DNA of 64,000 nt from NCBI GenBank assembly GCA_016871175.1, contig VFZL01000008.1, positions 62,001 through 126,000 on the forward strand. The letters run 5' to 3'. The notes beneath the pieces are model-generated. The model was given only the letters and a program-made list of their open reading frames with translations. It made no database searches and was not told the origin of the DNA. Position 1 is the stretch's first letter, and each line of letters opens with the position of its first letter. Positions 45,555 through 54,467 of the stretch are shown here, one piece after another. The DNA comes from Acidimicrobiia bacterium (GTDB lineage Bacteria; Acidobacteriota; Vicinamibacteria; Vicinamibacterales; CAVVIG01). The translations under genes were made by a program, and so were the position numbers.

Positions 45555-48210
45555 TCAAAACCTGAACCGCGCTTCGAACGAGACGTTCTGCTTGAGGATG
45601 TCGCCGAACACGTGCTGCTGGATGTCCTGGTTCAAGAGGTTCGTGGCCTTGACCAACCGTCGTCAGGCGCCGCTGGGCCCATTTGTACCCGAAGCTTGCG
45701 TTGACCAGCGTGTAGGAGTCGGTGAATCCGTGGAACGGACTCGTGAGAACGTCGCTCCAGAACGCGCGGTCGGCGTAATTGACTGACACACTTCCGAGGT
45801 AACGGTTGGCGTTGACGTTCACGCCGGCGTTGAACCGGTGCCTCGGCGGCAGGGCCAGCTCCGCCGCGGGGAAGGGGTTCGGGTCGTCGAGCGCCTCCGG
45901 ATCGCCTTGCCACGAGTAGTTGACGAACGATGACAGACCCGCACCGAACCGGTGATCGAGCGAGAGCTCAAGACCCTGCTGTCTGACCGGTCCGAGATTG
46001 AGGTATGTGAACGCGGTACGCGGCAGAAAGATGCCGCGTTGCGCCATGAGCGTGAGGACTCCGGGAGGGAGTCGCCAGCCGGGCGGCAGCGTGCTGTCCG
46101 TGTACGGATCCAGGCGCGGCGACAACTGCGTGAAGTTGATGTTGCTGTCGAGGTCATTCAGGTAGAACGCCACGCCCGCCGTCGTCCGTTCCTGGAAGGT
46201 CGCGGTGTAGGCGACCTCATACGCCGTGAGCTTCTCCTGCGCGAGCGGCGTTTGCGCGGTCCCTCCCACGGGAAGTTCGCTGCCCACCGATCGCACGACG
46301 AGCGGGAACGGCTGCGCGACGAGTGGACCCAGCGCGGGATTCAACGCGGCGAGCGCACGAAGATCCACCGGATTGACGATGGACGTGTCGAGGTGGTTGT
46401 TGACGACCGACGGCGATCGGAACGCGCGATTGATCGACACGCGTATCGCGTGATCCTCGTGCGGTTTCGGTGTGGCCGAGAACCGCGGCGAGAATACCGG
46501 GTCGCGCAGGTTGCCGAACTTGTCGACGCGTGCGCCGAGCGCGAACCGAACACGGTTGAAGAGGATGCTGTCCTCGATGTACGCACCCAGCTCCGTGCGG
46601 TTCTTCGCGTTGGGCGCGATCGTCAGCTCGAAGTTGTTGCGGCGGACGTTGCCACCGAAGTTCAGGATGTGCCGAGATTCGAGCGTCATCACGTCGCCCG
46701 CTTCGACGTCGTACGTCTGCGTGGAGAAGTTGAGTTGGAGTGGGCGCGACGTCGCCGGATCCAGCAAGAGCAGGTTGGGTGCCTTCGCGTCGACGAAGTT
46801 CCCGAAGCCATTCAGCCGCAATCCGCCGCGCCGGTAGTTCACTTTTCCATAGCTCATGAACGAGCCCGGTTGGATGTCGAACGGTCCCAGGCCCGTGTAG
46901 ACGATGCCCTCGGTTCCCGCGAAGCCCGCCTGATAGGTGAGGTTCCCGCGATTCTCCGCAAGATCCTGATCGAGCCGGACGTCGAACTTCGGCTGGCTTG
47001 TGCCGCAGTTCTGAAACGACGCGCCTACCTGTCCCGTCGCGTCGGCCGGATAGGTGGCGCCACCCACCGTCGCGCTGGGATCCTGCGGATCGCGAATGAC
47101 GGGGATCTGGCCCACTGGGCGCGGCAGCGCCTCCGACGAGAAGTAGCCGCCGGACACGCGCAGGGCGAAGCGGTCGTTGAGCGCGCGCGAGACCGTGCCG
47201 GTCGTGTTGAAGACGCCGCCGCCGCCGCGGCCGACGGTGGATCCGGCGTTGCGGTTGAAGAAGCCGCCGGTGATCGAGAGGTCCACGCCTGGTGAGTCGC
47301 GCGGCGTTGTCGTGATGACGTTGACCACGCCTGTGAGCGCGTTGGCGCCCCACACGGCGGAAGCCGGTCCGCGAATGACCTCGATGTGTTTGACGTCCGC
47401 AAGGTTGTTCGGGAGGAAATCCCAGAGGACCAGGCCGAAGAAATCGAGATAGAGCGAGCGGCCGTCGAGGAGCACGAGCTGCGAGTTCGAGAGCGTCGAC
47501 GTGGCTTGTCGACTCGTCAAGTTGATGTCGCGGGCCGAGAGCTGGATGACGTTCAGGCCCGGCACGCCGCGCAGGAGGTCGCCGTAGTTCTGTGCCGGCG
47601 TGCTGGCCAGTACCGTCTCGCCCACCACGCTCATCGTCGCGGGCGCGTCGACCAGCGCAACCTCCGCGCGCGACGCGGTGACGACGATGGTGTCGGCGAC
47701 CGAGGCCAAGGCGAGAATGACTGGTGGCACGTCCACGCTGCCCGTCGTGACGACGAGCCCGGGGCGGCGAGCCTGGGTGAATCCGCTCATCGAGACCGCG
47801 ATCTCGTAGGTGCCCGGAGCCAGATTGCGAAAGCTGAACTCGCCCTCCGAGCCGGACTGGACCGTCTGGCGCGTGGGCCCCGTGAGCTCGATGGTGGCGC
47901 CAGGGATCCGTGCGTCGGTGGTGTCGACGACCGTGCCTGAGAGGCTGCCGGTTTGAACGTGCCGAGGCGAAGCCGAGCCATGGCTGTCTCTAATCGGTGC
48001 GCCCGGGCGCGACAGGTCCCGGGCTTCCTGGGAGCCTTGGCACGGCGCGTCGCCGAGGGTCGCAGCGGCGACCTCGGGACTGGACGAAGTCCAGCACGGG
48101 TAAGTGTACGCCGAACGGCCGGCCGATTGGGCCTCGCTCGTGCGTGACCGTGCGTGCTCCGAAGCGGTGCCACAATTCGGCCCCAGCCCACGGGACCGCC
48201 TCGCTCTCAT
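45555..48210 (-). pseudogene. TonB-dependent receptor, frameshifted at the 3' end
   Basis: The body is a normal receptor: a carboxypeptidase-regulatory-like domain ('GSLSGTVVDTTDARIPGATI'), plug ('VIRGPASAVWGANALTGVVN') and barrel strands. After 'FGYKWAQRRLTTV' (about 45660) the frame slips. The expected C-terminus VKATNLLNQDIQQH ... FEARFRF is present one base out of phase, ending at a TGA at 45555-45557. In the unshifted frame the product runs on to 45439 without the terminal Phe that the BAM machinery recognises. In addition, the ~85 residues before the first domain do not form a signal peptide. The gene is probably inactive unless the base is an error. Confidence 0.7.
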
Positions 48211-48352
48211 CGTGCTGTGAAGAAAGGCGCCGTGGCCCTTCGTCGTCCGTGCAACTCGAGACCGTTTGTTGCGCGCGCGCCGCTGGCTCGCCGTCCAGGC
48301 TCAGTGGTTTCCGTGCGGTATACTGAAGTTTCTGCTCTGCTCGGTCCTGCTG

Positions 48353-48443
48353 GGAGAGGTACCGAAGTGGTCGTAACGGGGGCGCCTCGAAAGCGTCTTG
48401 TCGGGTAACCGGCACGTGGGTTCGAATCCCACCCTCTCCGCCA
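48353..48443 (+). tRNA. tRNA-Ser (anticodon CGA)
   Basis: Acceptor arms GGAGAGG/CCTCTCC pair fully, followed by G and an encoded CCA (48441-48443). The D-stem is CCG/CGG, the anticodon loop CTCGAAA reads CGA at 48388-48390, a long variable arm is present (TGTCGG...CCGGCA), and the T-arm is GTGGG-TTCGAAT-CCCAC. It decodes UCG. Confidence 0.93.
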
Positions 48444-48599
48444 TAAACTATTGAAAATAGGGACCTTGTTTCAGTGGCCATGCGACTCAAATCCACCCAC
48501 TCCCAGTTACTCTAATCACGAAGAGTCCATCTATTTCGTGAGTCGTGTTCCAGTTTTGTCCCACTGAATCGAACGATCGCGTGTGCCTGACGTTCAGCG
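48444..48599. other. AT-richer segment directly after the tRNA
   Basis: This stretch is clearly lower in GC than its surroundings. It contains the inverted repeat TCACGAA/TTCGTGA with a 12-base loop (48516-48541) and a second pair, TTTCAGTGG and CCACTGAA. No gene is seen. It has the look of an attachment-site remnant beside a tRNA, but no direct repeat of the tRNA 3' end was found and no integrase remains. Confidence 0.4.
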
Positions 48600-48980
48600 T
48601 TGATGGCCTCCCGACAGCGCGCGGGTCGCATTCTACGAAGCGAGTCCCTCGGACTAGCGCGCGATGAACTCTACCTCGTCATTCTCGATATCGCGACCGG
48701 CGCGACAACGCGGCTCACATCGGGGCCTGCGACGGACAACTTCCCCGCGTGGTCACCCAAAGGTGACCGCATCCCGACGCACACGCCACCCTGGTCGCTC
48801 GACGGCGAGTGGATCGCCTTCGCGAGCGCTCGTGCAGGCTTCAAGGACGAGATGCTGGTGGGCGAGGGCGGTGGCCAAGGGGACATCGTCGTGACGCGTT
48901 GGGACGGCTCGGACGTTCGTCAGCACACCGACGATCCCTTCGAGGAGGCGACGCCGGCGTCTGCGCCGCGGTTGGGGTGA
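48600..48980 (+). pseudogene. TolB-like/WD40 propeller fragment
   Basis: The 126 residues contain two propeller units, 'FPAWSPKGDRI' and 'WSLDGEWIAFASARAGFKDE', ending 'GSDVRQHTDDPFEEATP'. The second half lines up with the C-terminal end of the intact TolB-like protein at 60239-62098 ('SSSRHGFKDE', 'GSDQRALTDNRWEEGTP'). A complete protein would exceed 550 residues, so this is the 3' remnant of a lost paralogue. There is no signal peptide and no clear ribosome-binding site. Confidence 0.65.
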
Positions 48981-49051
48981 GGAATCAGCGCGCTTGAGCG
49001 GGAGCGGGGGCACAACGTGTCTGCGGCCGACGATTCTGCTAGTCTGGGAAC

Positions 49052-49321
49052 ATGAAGATAACGGTGGAGCTTCCGGACGATGTCGCCCTGCGGCCGGACC
49101 CCGGGCGAGAGGCGCTCGAGGCGTTGGCGATAGAGGGCTACCGAGTCGGCGCCTTGACGCATTACCAAGCCAGCCAGCTGCTCCGCGTGTCGCGGCTTGA
49201 GTTCGACGCGTTGCTGAAGAAGCACGACGTCGAGGAGCACGCGTACGACGTCGAGGATCTCGAGCAGGATCTTGACACCATTCGGCACCTCGAGGCGAGC
49301 GGACGGATGCCGTCGTTGTGA
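49052..49321 (+). CDS. UPF0175 family antitoxin
   Basis: An 89-residue protein beginning MKITVELPDDVALRPDPGRE and continuing 'ALAIEGYRVGALTHYQASQLL', the UPF0175 pattern with a helix-turn-helix-like segment 'QASQLLRVSRLEFDALLKKH'. UPF0175 proteins are partners of DUF3368 PIN-like toxins. Its stop overlaps the toxin start (GTGA), so the pair is translationally coupled. Auto-repression by the antitoxin is expected but no operator was identified. Confidence 0.85.
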   Translation: MKITVELPDDVALRPDPGREALEALAIEGYRVGALTHYQASQLLRVSRLEFDALLKKHDVEEHAYDVEDLEQDLDTIRHLEASGRMPSL

Positions 49322-49803
49322 TCGTTGTCGTTGCCGACACGTCTCCCCTGAACTACCTCGTCCAGATCCGTGGCGAACACATCCTTCCCCAGTTGTACGA
49401 GCGGGTGTTCGTGCCTGCCGCCGTCATCGAAGAGCTCGAGCACCCGGGAACGGTCCCGGCTGTGCGCGAGTGGCTGGCCAACGTACCCTCCTGGCTGGTC
49501 GTTCGCGGTGTCGTGTCGGAGGCAGACCCCGCGCTGACGAGGCTCGATCCCGGGGAACGCGCAGCCATTCAGTTGGCCAAGCAGGAGCGCGCTGATCTGC
49601 TGTTGATGGACGAAAGGCTCGGCGTCCGAATCGCGCGTGAACAGGGGCTGGCCGTCACCGGCACGCTGGGTGTGTTGGTGCAGGCCACCAGGCGCGGTCT
49701 GATCGACATCGAGCGTGCGTTGTTGGACCTCCAGGCGACGGACTTCCGTTGCACCGCTCGAGTCATTGAGGAAGTCCGGCGCCAGGCGAAGTCGTTGTCG
49801 TGA
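49318..49803 (+). CDS. DUF3368 PIN-like toxin
   Basis: The start 'VVVADTSPLNYLVQI' carries the first PIN aspartate, 'LDPGERAAIQLAKQERADLLLMDE' the Glu and second Asp, and 'GLAVTGTLGVLVQATRRGLI' the typical DUF3368 end. The protein is a predicted ribonuclease neutralised by the upstream UPF0175 protein. All acidic positions are intact at 161 residues, so the module looks functional although it is surrounded by decayed genes. The GTG start at 49318 overlaps the antitoxin stop. Confidence 0.85.
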   Translation: MIVVVADTSPLNYLVQIRGEHILPQLYERVFVPAAVIEELEHPGTVPAVREWLANVPSWLVVRGVVSEADPALTRLDPGERAAIQLAKQERADLLLMDERLGVRIAREQGLAVTGTLGVLVQATRRGLIDIERALLDLQATDFRCTARVIEEVRRQAKSLS

Positions 49804-49969
49804 CCGTCAATCCTGAGCGGACGACCGTGGCTGTCGCGGGCGCGACGCTCGTGGCGCTCATCGGCTTGGGCGCGCTGGCGGCGCGTCCCCCGTCCTGGGC
49901 GCGGTGAGGGTGGCGTTTTGGGGCGTGCTCGCCATGGCGTTTACCGCGCCACCGCTATGCCGGCGACGC
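49800..49969 (+). pseudogene. VIT1/CCC1-type transporter C-terminal remnant
   Basis: One frame reads TLVALIGLGALAARP; the next, after a slip, reads RVAFWGVLAMAFTA. Both halves resemble the last two helices of VIT-family iron/manganese transporters, where 'GALxAR' and 'RVxxWGxLAMxxTA' occur in this order. The rest of the gene is missing and the remnant ends in stops. It begins within the stop codon of the toxin gene. Confidence 0.45.
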
Positions 49970-49982
49970 TGAGCGACACAAG

Positions 49983-50097
49983 GCCGACGGTCACGCCGCC
50001 GATCACGATCGGGGCGCGGAGATCCGTTGCTACATGCGCGACCCGGACGAATACCTCATCGAAGTCGGTCAGCTCACAAGGCGGCCAGGCACGTAGC
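49983..50097 (+). pseudogene. VOC/glyoxalase family C-terminal remnant
   Basis: The frame ending at the TAG at 50095-50097 reads DHDRGAEIRCYMRDPDEYLI followed by EVGQ. 'CYMRDPDGYLIEVGQ' is the standard end of VOC-fold proteins and supplies a metal-binding Glu. Nothing upstream of ~49983 continues the fold, so only the last strand pair survives. Confidence 0.6.
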
Positions 50098-50526
50098 ACC
50101 GCGGGGCCGCCGCAACCGACTGGGCTGGTCCTCAAACCGCGGGTAGTCGCGCAGGGACTACGTTTACCTCGACCGTCCGGGACGGTCGCCTTGAACGTAG
50201 CCACATCTGCGTATCTCATTACTTAACAGTGTTGAGTTTCGGTAAACCCAATCAGGACAGTCCGTTGCGGCGCCTGCCGCGAGTGCGGTTGATGCCGCAG
50301 CGCTTGGCCGAGGTCCTGATGGACGTGACGTAACTCCGGTCTGTCCAACACAACAGGCTCGCTCAGAATCTCGGCGTGCGCCCGAAAGTCGTGGCCGCTG
50401 CGGTGAGATCGTTTCAACGTCTCCGATGGAGAGGCTTCGTGCGCGCTCGGAGCGCCCGCCCTTCTTGAGCTGGGTCAGAAGGTCCTGGGCAATGGCTGAT
50501 TGCGCGCCGTCCCGCCACGCCCGCGG
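50098..50526. other. Intergenic remnant sequence, no gene assigned
   Basis: About 430 bases between the VOC remnant and the ancestral end of the DinB-like gene. Short open frames exist on both strands (for example 50223-50417 minus, 64 residues) but none matches a family I know. I treat it as non-coding or too decayed to identify. Confidence 0.35.
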
Positions 50527-50968
50527 TTAAGACGCGCCCGACTCGGCCGTGGGCGGCCACGCGCCGATCCGCTGTCGCCAATGCCACGATCTTGCCCAGG
50601 TGATAGGCGTTATGGACCGCTACACAGTTCAGCTCGTCGGCGAGTGTCGTGCCCGGCTCCACCTCGAGCGCCAACCGTTCAGGCGCCTCCCCCAGCGCTG
50701 CCGCCGCGCGAGCGCCGTCCATGAACACCCGCACCAAGTCGTGCCATTCGCGCTCATGCTCCGGCGCTGCGCTCGGGAACCTGTCGCCGGCCGGACCGCC
50801 CGGCCTGATGATGCTCTGCTGGTACCCCACAACGTGCCACAGCTCCTCGTAGATCGAGTGCGAGGTTCCGTCCGGGCGTCGCGTGACTTGCTCGAGCGTG
50901 AGCCCTGACAACAGGTGGGCTCGCGCGGGAAACTCGCCGACCAGAAACAGATGTTCGAGGATATGCAT
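50527..50968 (-). pseudogene. DinB-like protein with 3' frameshift
   Basis: The four-helix DinB pattern is clear: 'MHILEHLFLVGEFPARAHL', 'SIYEELWHVVGYQQSII' (first His) and 'CVAVHNAYHLGKIVAL' (other His ligands). Straight after KIVAL, near 50588, the reading frame slips. The expected end RQRIGAWPPTAESGAS is found in the next frame with a TAA at 50527-50529. The unshifted frame runs on to 50414 with unrelated residues. The metal site is intact, so some function might survive, but the gene appears damaged. Confidence 0.65.
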
Positions 50969-51167
50969 CGAATCGATCCCATTCTTACTGTGCTCGTCAC
51001 CGCGACCACGAGAGCCGCTCAACGGGCCAGCTTACGCGCGCCGGAAAGCGGCGCGAGAGCGGCCCGGCGGGCGTCGCGTGCACTGCCGTCCTCAGCCAGT
51101 CTGAGCGATGGGTTCTCGGCGTGTTCTGAGCGGATTGCTGGTGGTCATCGGCGTCGTGGAGGAACGG

Positions 51168-51380
51168 TTAGTGCACCACCTCGCCGTCGCCGCTCTCGTT
51201 GTCCCATTGCCCGAGGTGCGGGAGCTCGAGCCGCCGCACCTCCTGAATTGCCGCATTGAGGGCCTCGCAGGCGCCTCGACCTCGTCTCTGGCTGCGGCAC
51301 GCGCGCTCCAACGCTCGAAGTGTTCGCAGAACCCGCGCCCGGTCGAATCGCTGGCCGCAGCAGTGCTCGCAGAAGCTCAT
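51168..51380 (-). CDS. Small CxxC protein, hypothetical
   Basis: A 70-residue frame starting MSFCEHCCGQRFDRARVLRT, with a CxxC pair like half of a zinc knuckle, a basic helical middle and an acidic tail (WDNESGDGEVV). I do not recognise the family and the only support is amino-acid composition. It could be a real small gene or chance within the decayed region. Confidence 0.35.
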   Translation of the reverse strand: MSFCEHCCGQRFDRARVLRTLRALERACRSQRRGRGACEALNAAIQEVRRLELPHLGQWDNESGDGEVVH

Positions 51381-51437
51381 GACTCAATCATGCCTCATCC
51401 GGCAGTCTCTCTCCTAACGTTGACTAGAAGGCGATGC

Positions 51438-51542
51438 TTCGATTTAGCGATCGAACTCGACCCGAGTAACGCGCGCGCGTTCACAAAGCGCGGCGCGCTC
51501 CGCGTAGCCGACGCTTGCGGGGCCCCGTCGAGCTACGCGTGA
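51438..51542 (+). pseudogene. TPR-repeat remnant
   Basis: A single tetratricopeptide-like unit is legible: FDLAIELDPSNARAFTKRGA. It matches the B-helix-to-A-helix junction of TPR proteins ('A.ELDP.NA.A...RG'). No other repeats adjoin it, so it is a short fossil of a TPR protein. Confidence 0.45.
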
Positions 51543-51652
51543 CGACACTCAGCTGCTCGCGCTCTTCACGTGCTTGAAGCCCAAGGACGTATGTGAGGAG
51601 CGAGGCCGACCTCTGCGGATGCGAGGTCGACCTTGATGAGGGCACAGCCCGA

Positions 51653-53167
51653 TCACCTGCAGACTGACGAGTCGACAGTGATGCTGTGTCGCATCATGGT
51701 CGCGTTGTTCCAGGGCTCGATGTCGTTGTCGAAGAGGTTCGCTCCGGTCTTGACGTCGTAGGTAATGGCGCGCACGAACACATAGAGCGTCTCGCCGCTC
51801 GAGATGCTGCCGGGCAGTCGGAAGTTGTTCCCGATAGTCGCGCAGTCTGCGGCCTTCACAGTGAACTGGCGGATGTCAGGCGACTGCGTGTCGCTGCCAT
51901 CCCTGACGTTCAGTTGCTTGTCCTTTGAGAACCACACCTGGGACTTTACGAGCACGTCCTTCAGCGACGTGTGGTTGTTGAGCGAATAGCGAAGCTGGAT
52001 GTCGCCACTTGGGCACACCTTCTGCGATACCCGGGGATACGACGTTCCGGCCGTGTTGACCGCGCAGAACACGGTATCGCCCTTCACGCGATCGGCCCAG
52101 CTGTCGCCCCGGCTCGAGACCTTGCAGTAGGCTAGTTGCATCGCGTTCTTGGCATCTTCGCAGGCGCGAAGCGCATCCTGTGCAGTGGCGAGCGCCTGGA
52201 ACAGATCGGCAAACTCCCCCTTGAAGATGTTTTCGGCCGGGAAGTCCGCGCCGATGGGCAGGCCCGTGGCCTGGCTCACCGCTCGTGCCGCGGCATCGAC
52301 CTGAGCGATCTGCGTCGTGCAGGTGTCGAACTGCTGTTCGGCGGACTTGTACCACGTGGCGGTCGCCGACACGTCGAGCGGCCTGGGCACACCGGCCTTG
52401 AGATATAACGCCAGGATACCGGCCGTGTCGTCGGGCAACAGGCGCGTCTTCAAGATATGGTTCGGTCCGCGGAACCACGTTCTGAAGTTCTGCGCCATCA
52501 CCGCGTAGCTGTCGTCCGGGTGCGCGAGTCCAACGGCATGACCCATCTCGTGGGTCAGAATGCCGCCGAACGTGCGGGGAAGGGCGCTGCCGATCTTGTT
52601 GGGCTGAGCGGCTGTGTAGAACGCGCGACCGTCCACGTCGTTCGAGTCGGGCGGACCGAAGATCCAGTTGAAGTCCTTCCGAAACGAAATATGCGCGCGG
52701 GTTCGCGTGCAGCCATCCGCCGGATTGGGTGACATCCATGCCTCCGGACCGGACGTGCCCGCCCCGGTGCTGGTGAACCCGACCACAATCGTCTGGCCTC
52801 CGTAGTTCTCGGACCCGGGGGCGCCCAGATCGCTATCGCCGGTGATCCCGGACTCGAGTACGAGCTCCAGGCTGCTGCCCGGGATCGCGTTGAACAGCGC
52901 GATCACCGCCTTGATGTCGGCGTCGAGCCGAACCAGGTCGGCAAGCGACGAGCCCCCACCGCGTGTGTTGAGGTAGTCGAGCACGCTGTCGCCGAGCAGG
53001 CGCACCTTGACCGGGCTCGAGGTATTCCACTTCTGTCCCGTACTACACGCCGACGTCTGGAGCACATAGGCCGAAGCGGGTATGGGAACACTCGCCAGTG
53101 CGGCTGCCGCTGCGATCAGTATGAGTGCCCAGCGCACGTGCCTCAGACGGTTGTCGAACGTTTTCAT
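51653..53167 (-). CDS. Secreted metzincin (matrixin-like) protease
   Basis: A signal peptide (ALILIAAAAALASVPIPASA) leads to a metzincin domain with the zinc motif HEMGHAVGLAH at ~residue 200 and a Met-turn a few residues later (SYAVMAQNF). The second half (~residues 265-504) has six or more Cys and strand-rich, CARDB-like sequence ('NNHTSLKDVLVKSQVWFS'), perhaps for substrate binding. Cysteine pairs imply disulfides and an extracellular location. It is the longest intact gene of the decay zone. Confidence 0.8.
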   Translation of the reverse strand: MKTFDNRLRHVRWALILIAAAAALASVPIPASAYVLQTSACSTGQKWNTSSPVKVRLLGDSVLDYLNTRGGGSSLADLVRLDADIKAVIALFNAIPGSSLELVLESGITGDSDLGAPGSENYGGQTIVVGFTSTGAGTSGPEAWMSPNPADGCTRTRAHISFRKDFNWIFGPPDSNDVDGRAFYTAAQPNKIGSALPRTFGGILTHEMGHAVGLAHPDDSYAVMAQNFRTWFRGPNHILKTRLLPDDTAGILALYLKAGVPRPLDVSATATWYKSAEQQFDTCTTQIAQVDAAARAVSQATGLPIGADFPAENIFKGEFADLFQALATAQDALRACEDAKNAMQLAYCKVSSRGDSWADRVKGDTVFCAVNTAGTSYPRVSQKVCPSGDIQLRYSLNNHTSLKDVLVKSQVWFSKDKQLNVRDGSDTQSPDIRQFTVKAADCATIGNNFRLPGSISSGETLYVFVRAITYDVKTGANLFDNDIEPWNNATMMRHSITVDSSVCR

Positions 53168-53271
53168 CGAACTGCCTCCTCTTGTCTGGGAAGACGGAGA
53201 ATGCTGACGAAACCGGACACACGAGGAAGCACGAAGATGGTCGGCTACAATTCGGCGATCAGGAGGCGGGC

Positions 53272-53442
53272 ATGGCGTCCGATCTCAACGTCAACGGCAG
53301 ACAACAGGCCGTCGATGCAGACCCGCCGACGCCGCTGCTCTGTGGTTCTCGACTACCACCTGGGCTGACGAGCACCAAGTTCAGCTGCGGCATCGGCACG
53401 TCAACAACGTCGCGTCATCCGGCATGCTGGAGCCGAAACTGA
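53272..53442 (+). pseudogene. Remnant of (2Fe-2S) aldehyde/xanthine dehydrogenase small subunit
   Basis: After an AGGAGG site (53261-53266) an ATG opens 'MASDLNVNGRQQAVDADPPT', then 'LTSTKFSCGIG'. These match the first ~50 residues of isoquinoline-oxidoreductase-type alpha subunits, whose motif continues 'CGIGxCGxC'. Here the frame turns to unrelated residues right after CGIG and stops at 53442. A local slip also garbles the 'LLWVLRD' segment. The molybdenum subunit is absent. Confidence 0.6.
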
Positions 53443-53576
53443 CGGCCAGCTCACCTGATCAGACCCGCCGTGGCGGTGAACCGCGCGACGCGGCTCTCCG
53501 CGGCTTACGCGCGTTCTTCGATTCGCCGACTCGACGGCTTGGGCGCGAATGTCGTGCGAGCAGGGCTCTGCCGAGC

Positions 53577-53603
53577 CATACCTGTATGACATAATCGTAT
53601 GGT
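53577..53603 (+). promoter_or_regulatory. Probable vapBC promoter/operator
   Basis: CATAC-CT-GTATG (53577-53588) is a perfect dyad directly upstream of a -10-like CATAAT (53590-53595), and the vapB ATG is at 53604. The layout suggests auto-repression by the VapBC complex with a very short leader. No clear -35 is present. The 400 bases upstream (53168-53576) contain only the 2Fe-2S remnant. Confidence 0.45.
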
Positions 53604-53822
53604 ATGAAGAAGACGCTGCACATCGACGCGGCGCTCCTGCGCGATGCGCGATCCGTCAGCGGCGCTAAGACCGATACGGACACCGTGCGACTGGGGCTCG
53701 AAGCACTGGTCCGGCAAGGCGCGTACGAGCGCCTGCGGGCGTTGCGTGGCACGGAGCCGCGGGCTGCTGACGTGCCCCGTCGTCGAGAGGGCATCAGGCG
53801 AGCGAAGCGCTCGGCCGCCTGA
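53604..53822 (+). CDS. vapB: VapB-type antitoxin
   Basis: A 72-residue protein with the ribbon-helix-helix start MKKTLHIDAALLRDARSVSG, which binds DNA as a dimer, and a basic C-terminal tail that would wrap the toxin. The TGA overlaps the vapC ATG (TGATG). An operator-like dyad lies just upstream. The length and start fit the short VapB group found with PIN toxins. Confidence 0.82.
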   Translation: MKKTLHIDAALLRDARSVSGAKTDTDTVRLGLEALVRQGAYERLRALRGTEPRAADVPRRREGIRRAKRSAA

Positions 53823-54202
53823 TGGTCGTCCTCGTCGACACGTCCATCTGGATTCGCTTCCTAGCGGGCCGCTCACCCTACGCACCGGCGCTCGACGATC
53901 TTCTGCATCGAGGCGAGGTCAGCGGCCATGACTTCGTGTATGGCGAGTTGCTTATCGGTGACAAAGGGGGACGCCAAGCGTTGCTCCAGGACTTCGAGCT
54001 GATGCATCAGGCGCCGCTGGTGCTCCATCGGGACGTGGTGGCGTTCGTCCGCCAACGACGCCTGCACGGCCGGGGCGTCGGCTGGATCGACGCACACCTG
54101 CTCGCCTCGGCCTTGGTGGGACGCCTCACCGTATGGACTGCTGACCCGCGGCTCGCCGTTGTCGCTGGAGAACTGGGTATCTCGTACGACTGGCAGGCCT
54201 GA
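53822..54202 (+). CDS. vapC: VapC-type PIN ribonuclease toxin
   Basis: The PIN residues are all visible: Asp in 'VVLVDTSIWIRFLAG', Glu in 'HDFVYGELLIGD', Asp in 'GRGVGWIDAHLLASAL' and Asp in 'TVWTADPRL'. The 126 residues match VapC toxins, which usually cut tRNA or rRNA. It is coupled to vapB by the one-base overlap. Both partners are intact although the flanking genes are broken. Confidence 0.88.
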   Translation: MVVLVDTSIWIRFLAGRSPYAPALDDLLHRGEVSGHDFVYGELLIGDKGGRQALLQDFELMHQAPLVLHRDVVAFVRQRRLHGRGVGWIDAHLLASALVGRLTVWTADPRLAVVAGELGISYDWQA

Positions 54203-54299
54203 CTGGTTGCTAGCGGAGTTCCTGAACACGCTTGACTTGAGATGATGCAGGCGGCGTCGCAGGAATTGGTCCAGCGGCCTGGTGAAAGGAAACTGAGAG

Positions 54300-54467
54300 A
54301 TCGGCAAGGGACGATGGGAAGCTTTCAGCGACGGCGTGATCGCGATCATCATCACCATCATGGTGCTGGAGATGAAGGTGCCACGCGGCGCCGAGTGTGC
54401 CGCGCTCGAGCCGTGGATCCCGGTGTTCTTGAGCTACGTGATGAGCTTCGTGTATCTCGGTATCTAG
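54300..54467 (+). pseudogene. TMEM175 (DUF1211) family N-terminal remnant
   Basis: One frame reads EAFSDGVIAIIITIMVLEMK, then 'VPRG' and 'PVFLSYVMSFVYLGI', followed by TAG at 54465. 'FSDGV' is the hallmark of TMEM175-type potassium channels. The expected start codon is now ATC at 54300 (IGKGRWEAF for MGKGRLEAF), and everything beyond the second helix is lost. Confidence 0.75.

Noticed and set aside
45540-45690. Programmed frameshifting in the TonB receptor
   Set aside because: No slippery heptamer or stimulatory structure is evident at the slip, and such control is not known for receptor C-termini.
47990-48496. A protein containing 'GEGGIRTH' antisense to the tRNA
   Set aside because: This string is the known false translation of the tRNA-Ser 3' end on the opposite strand.
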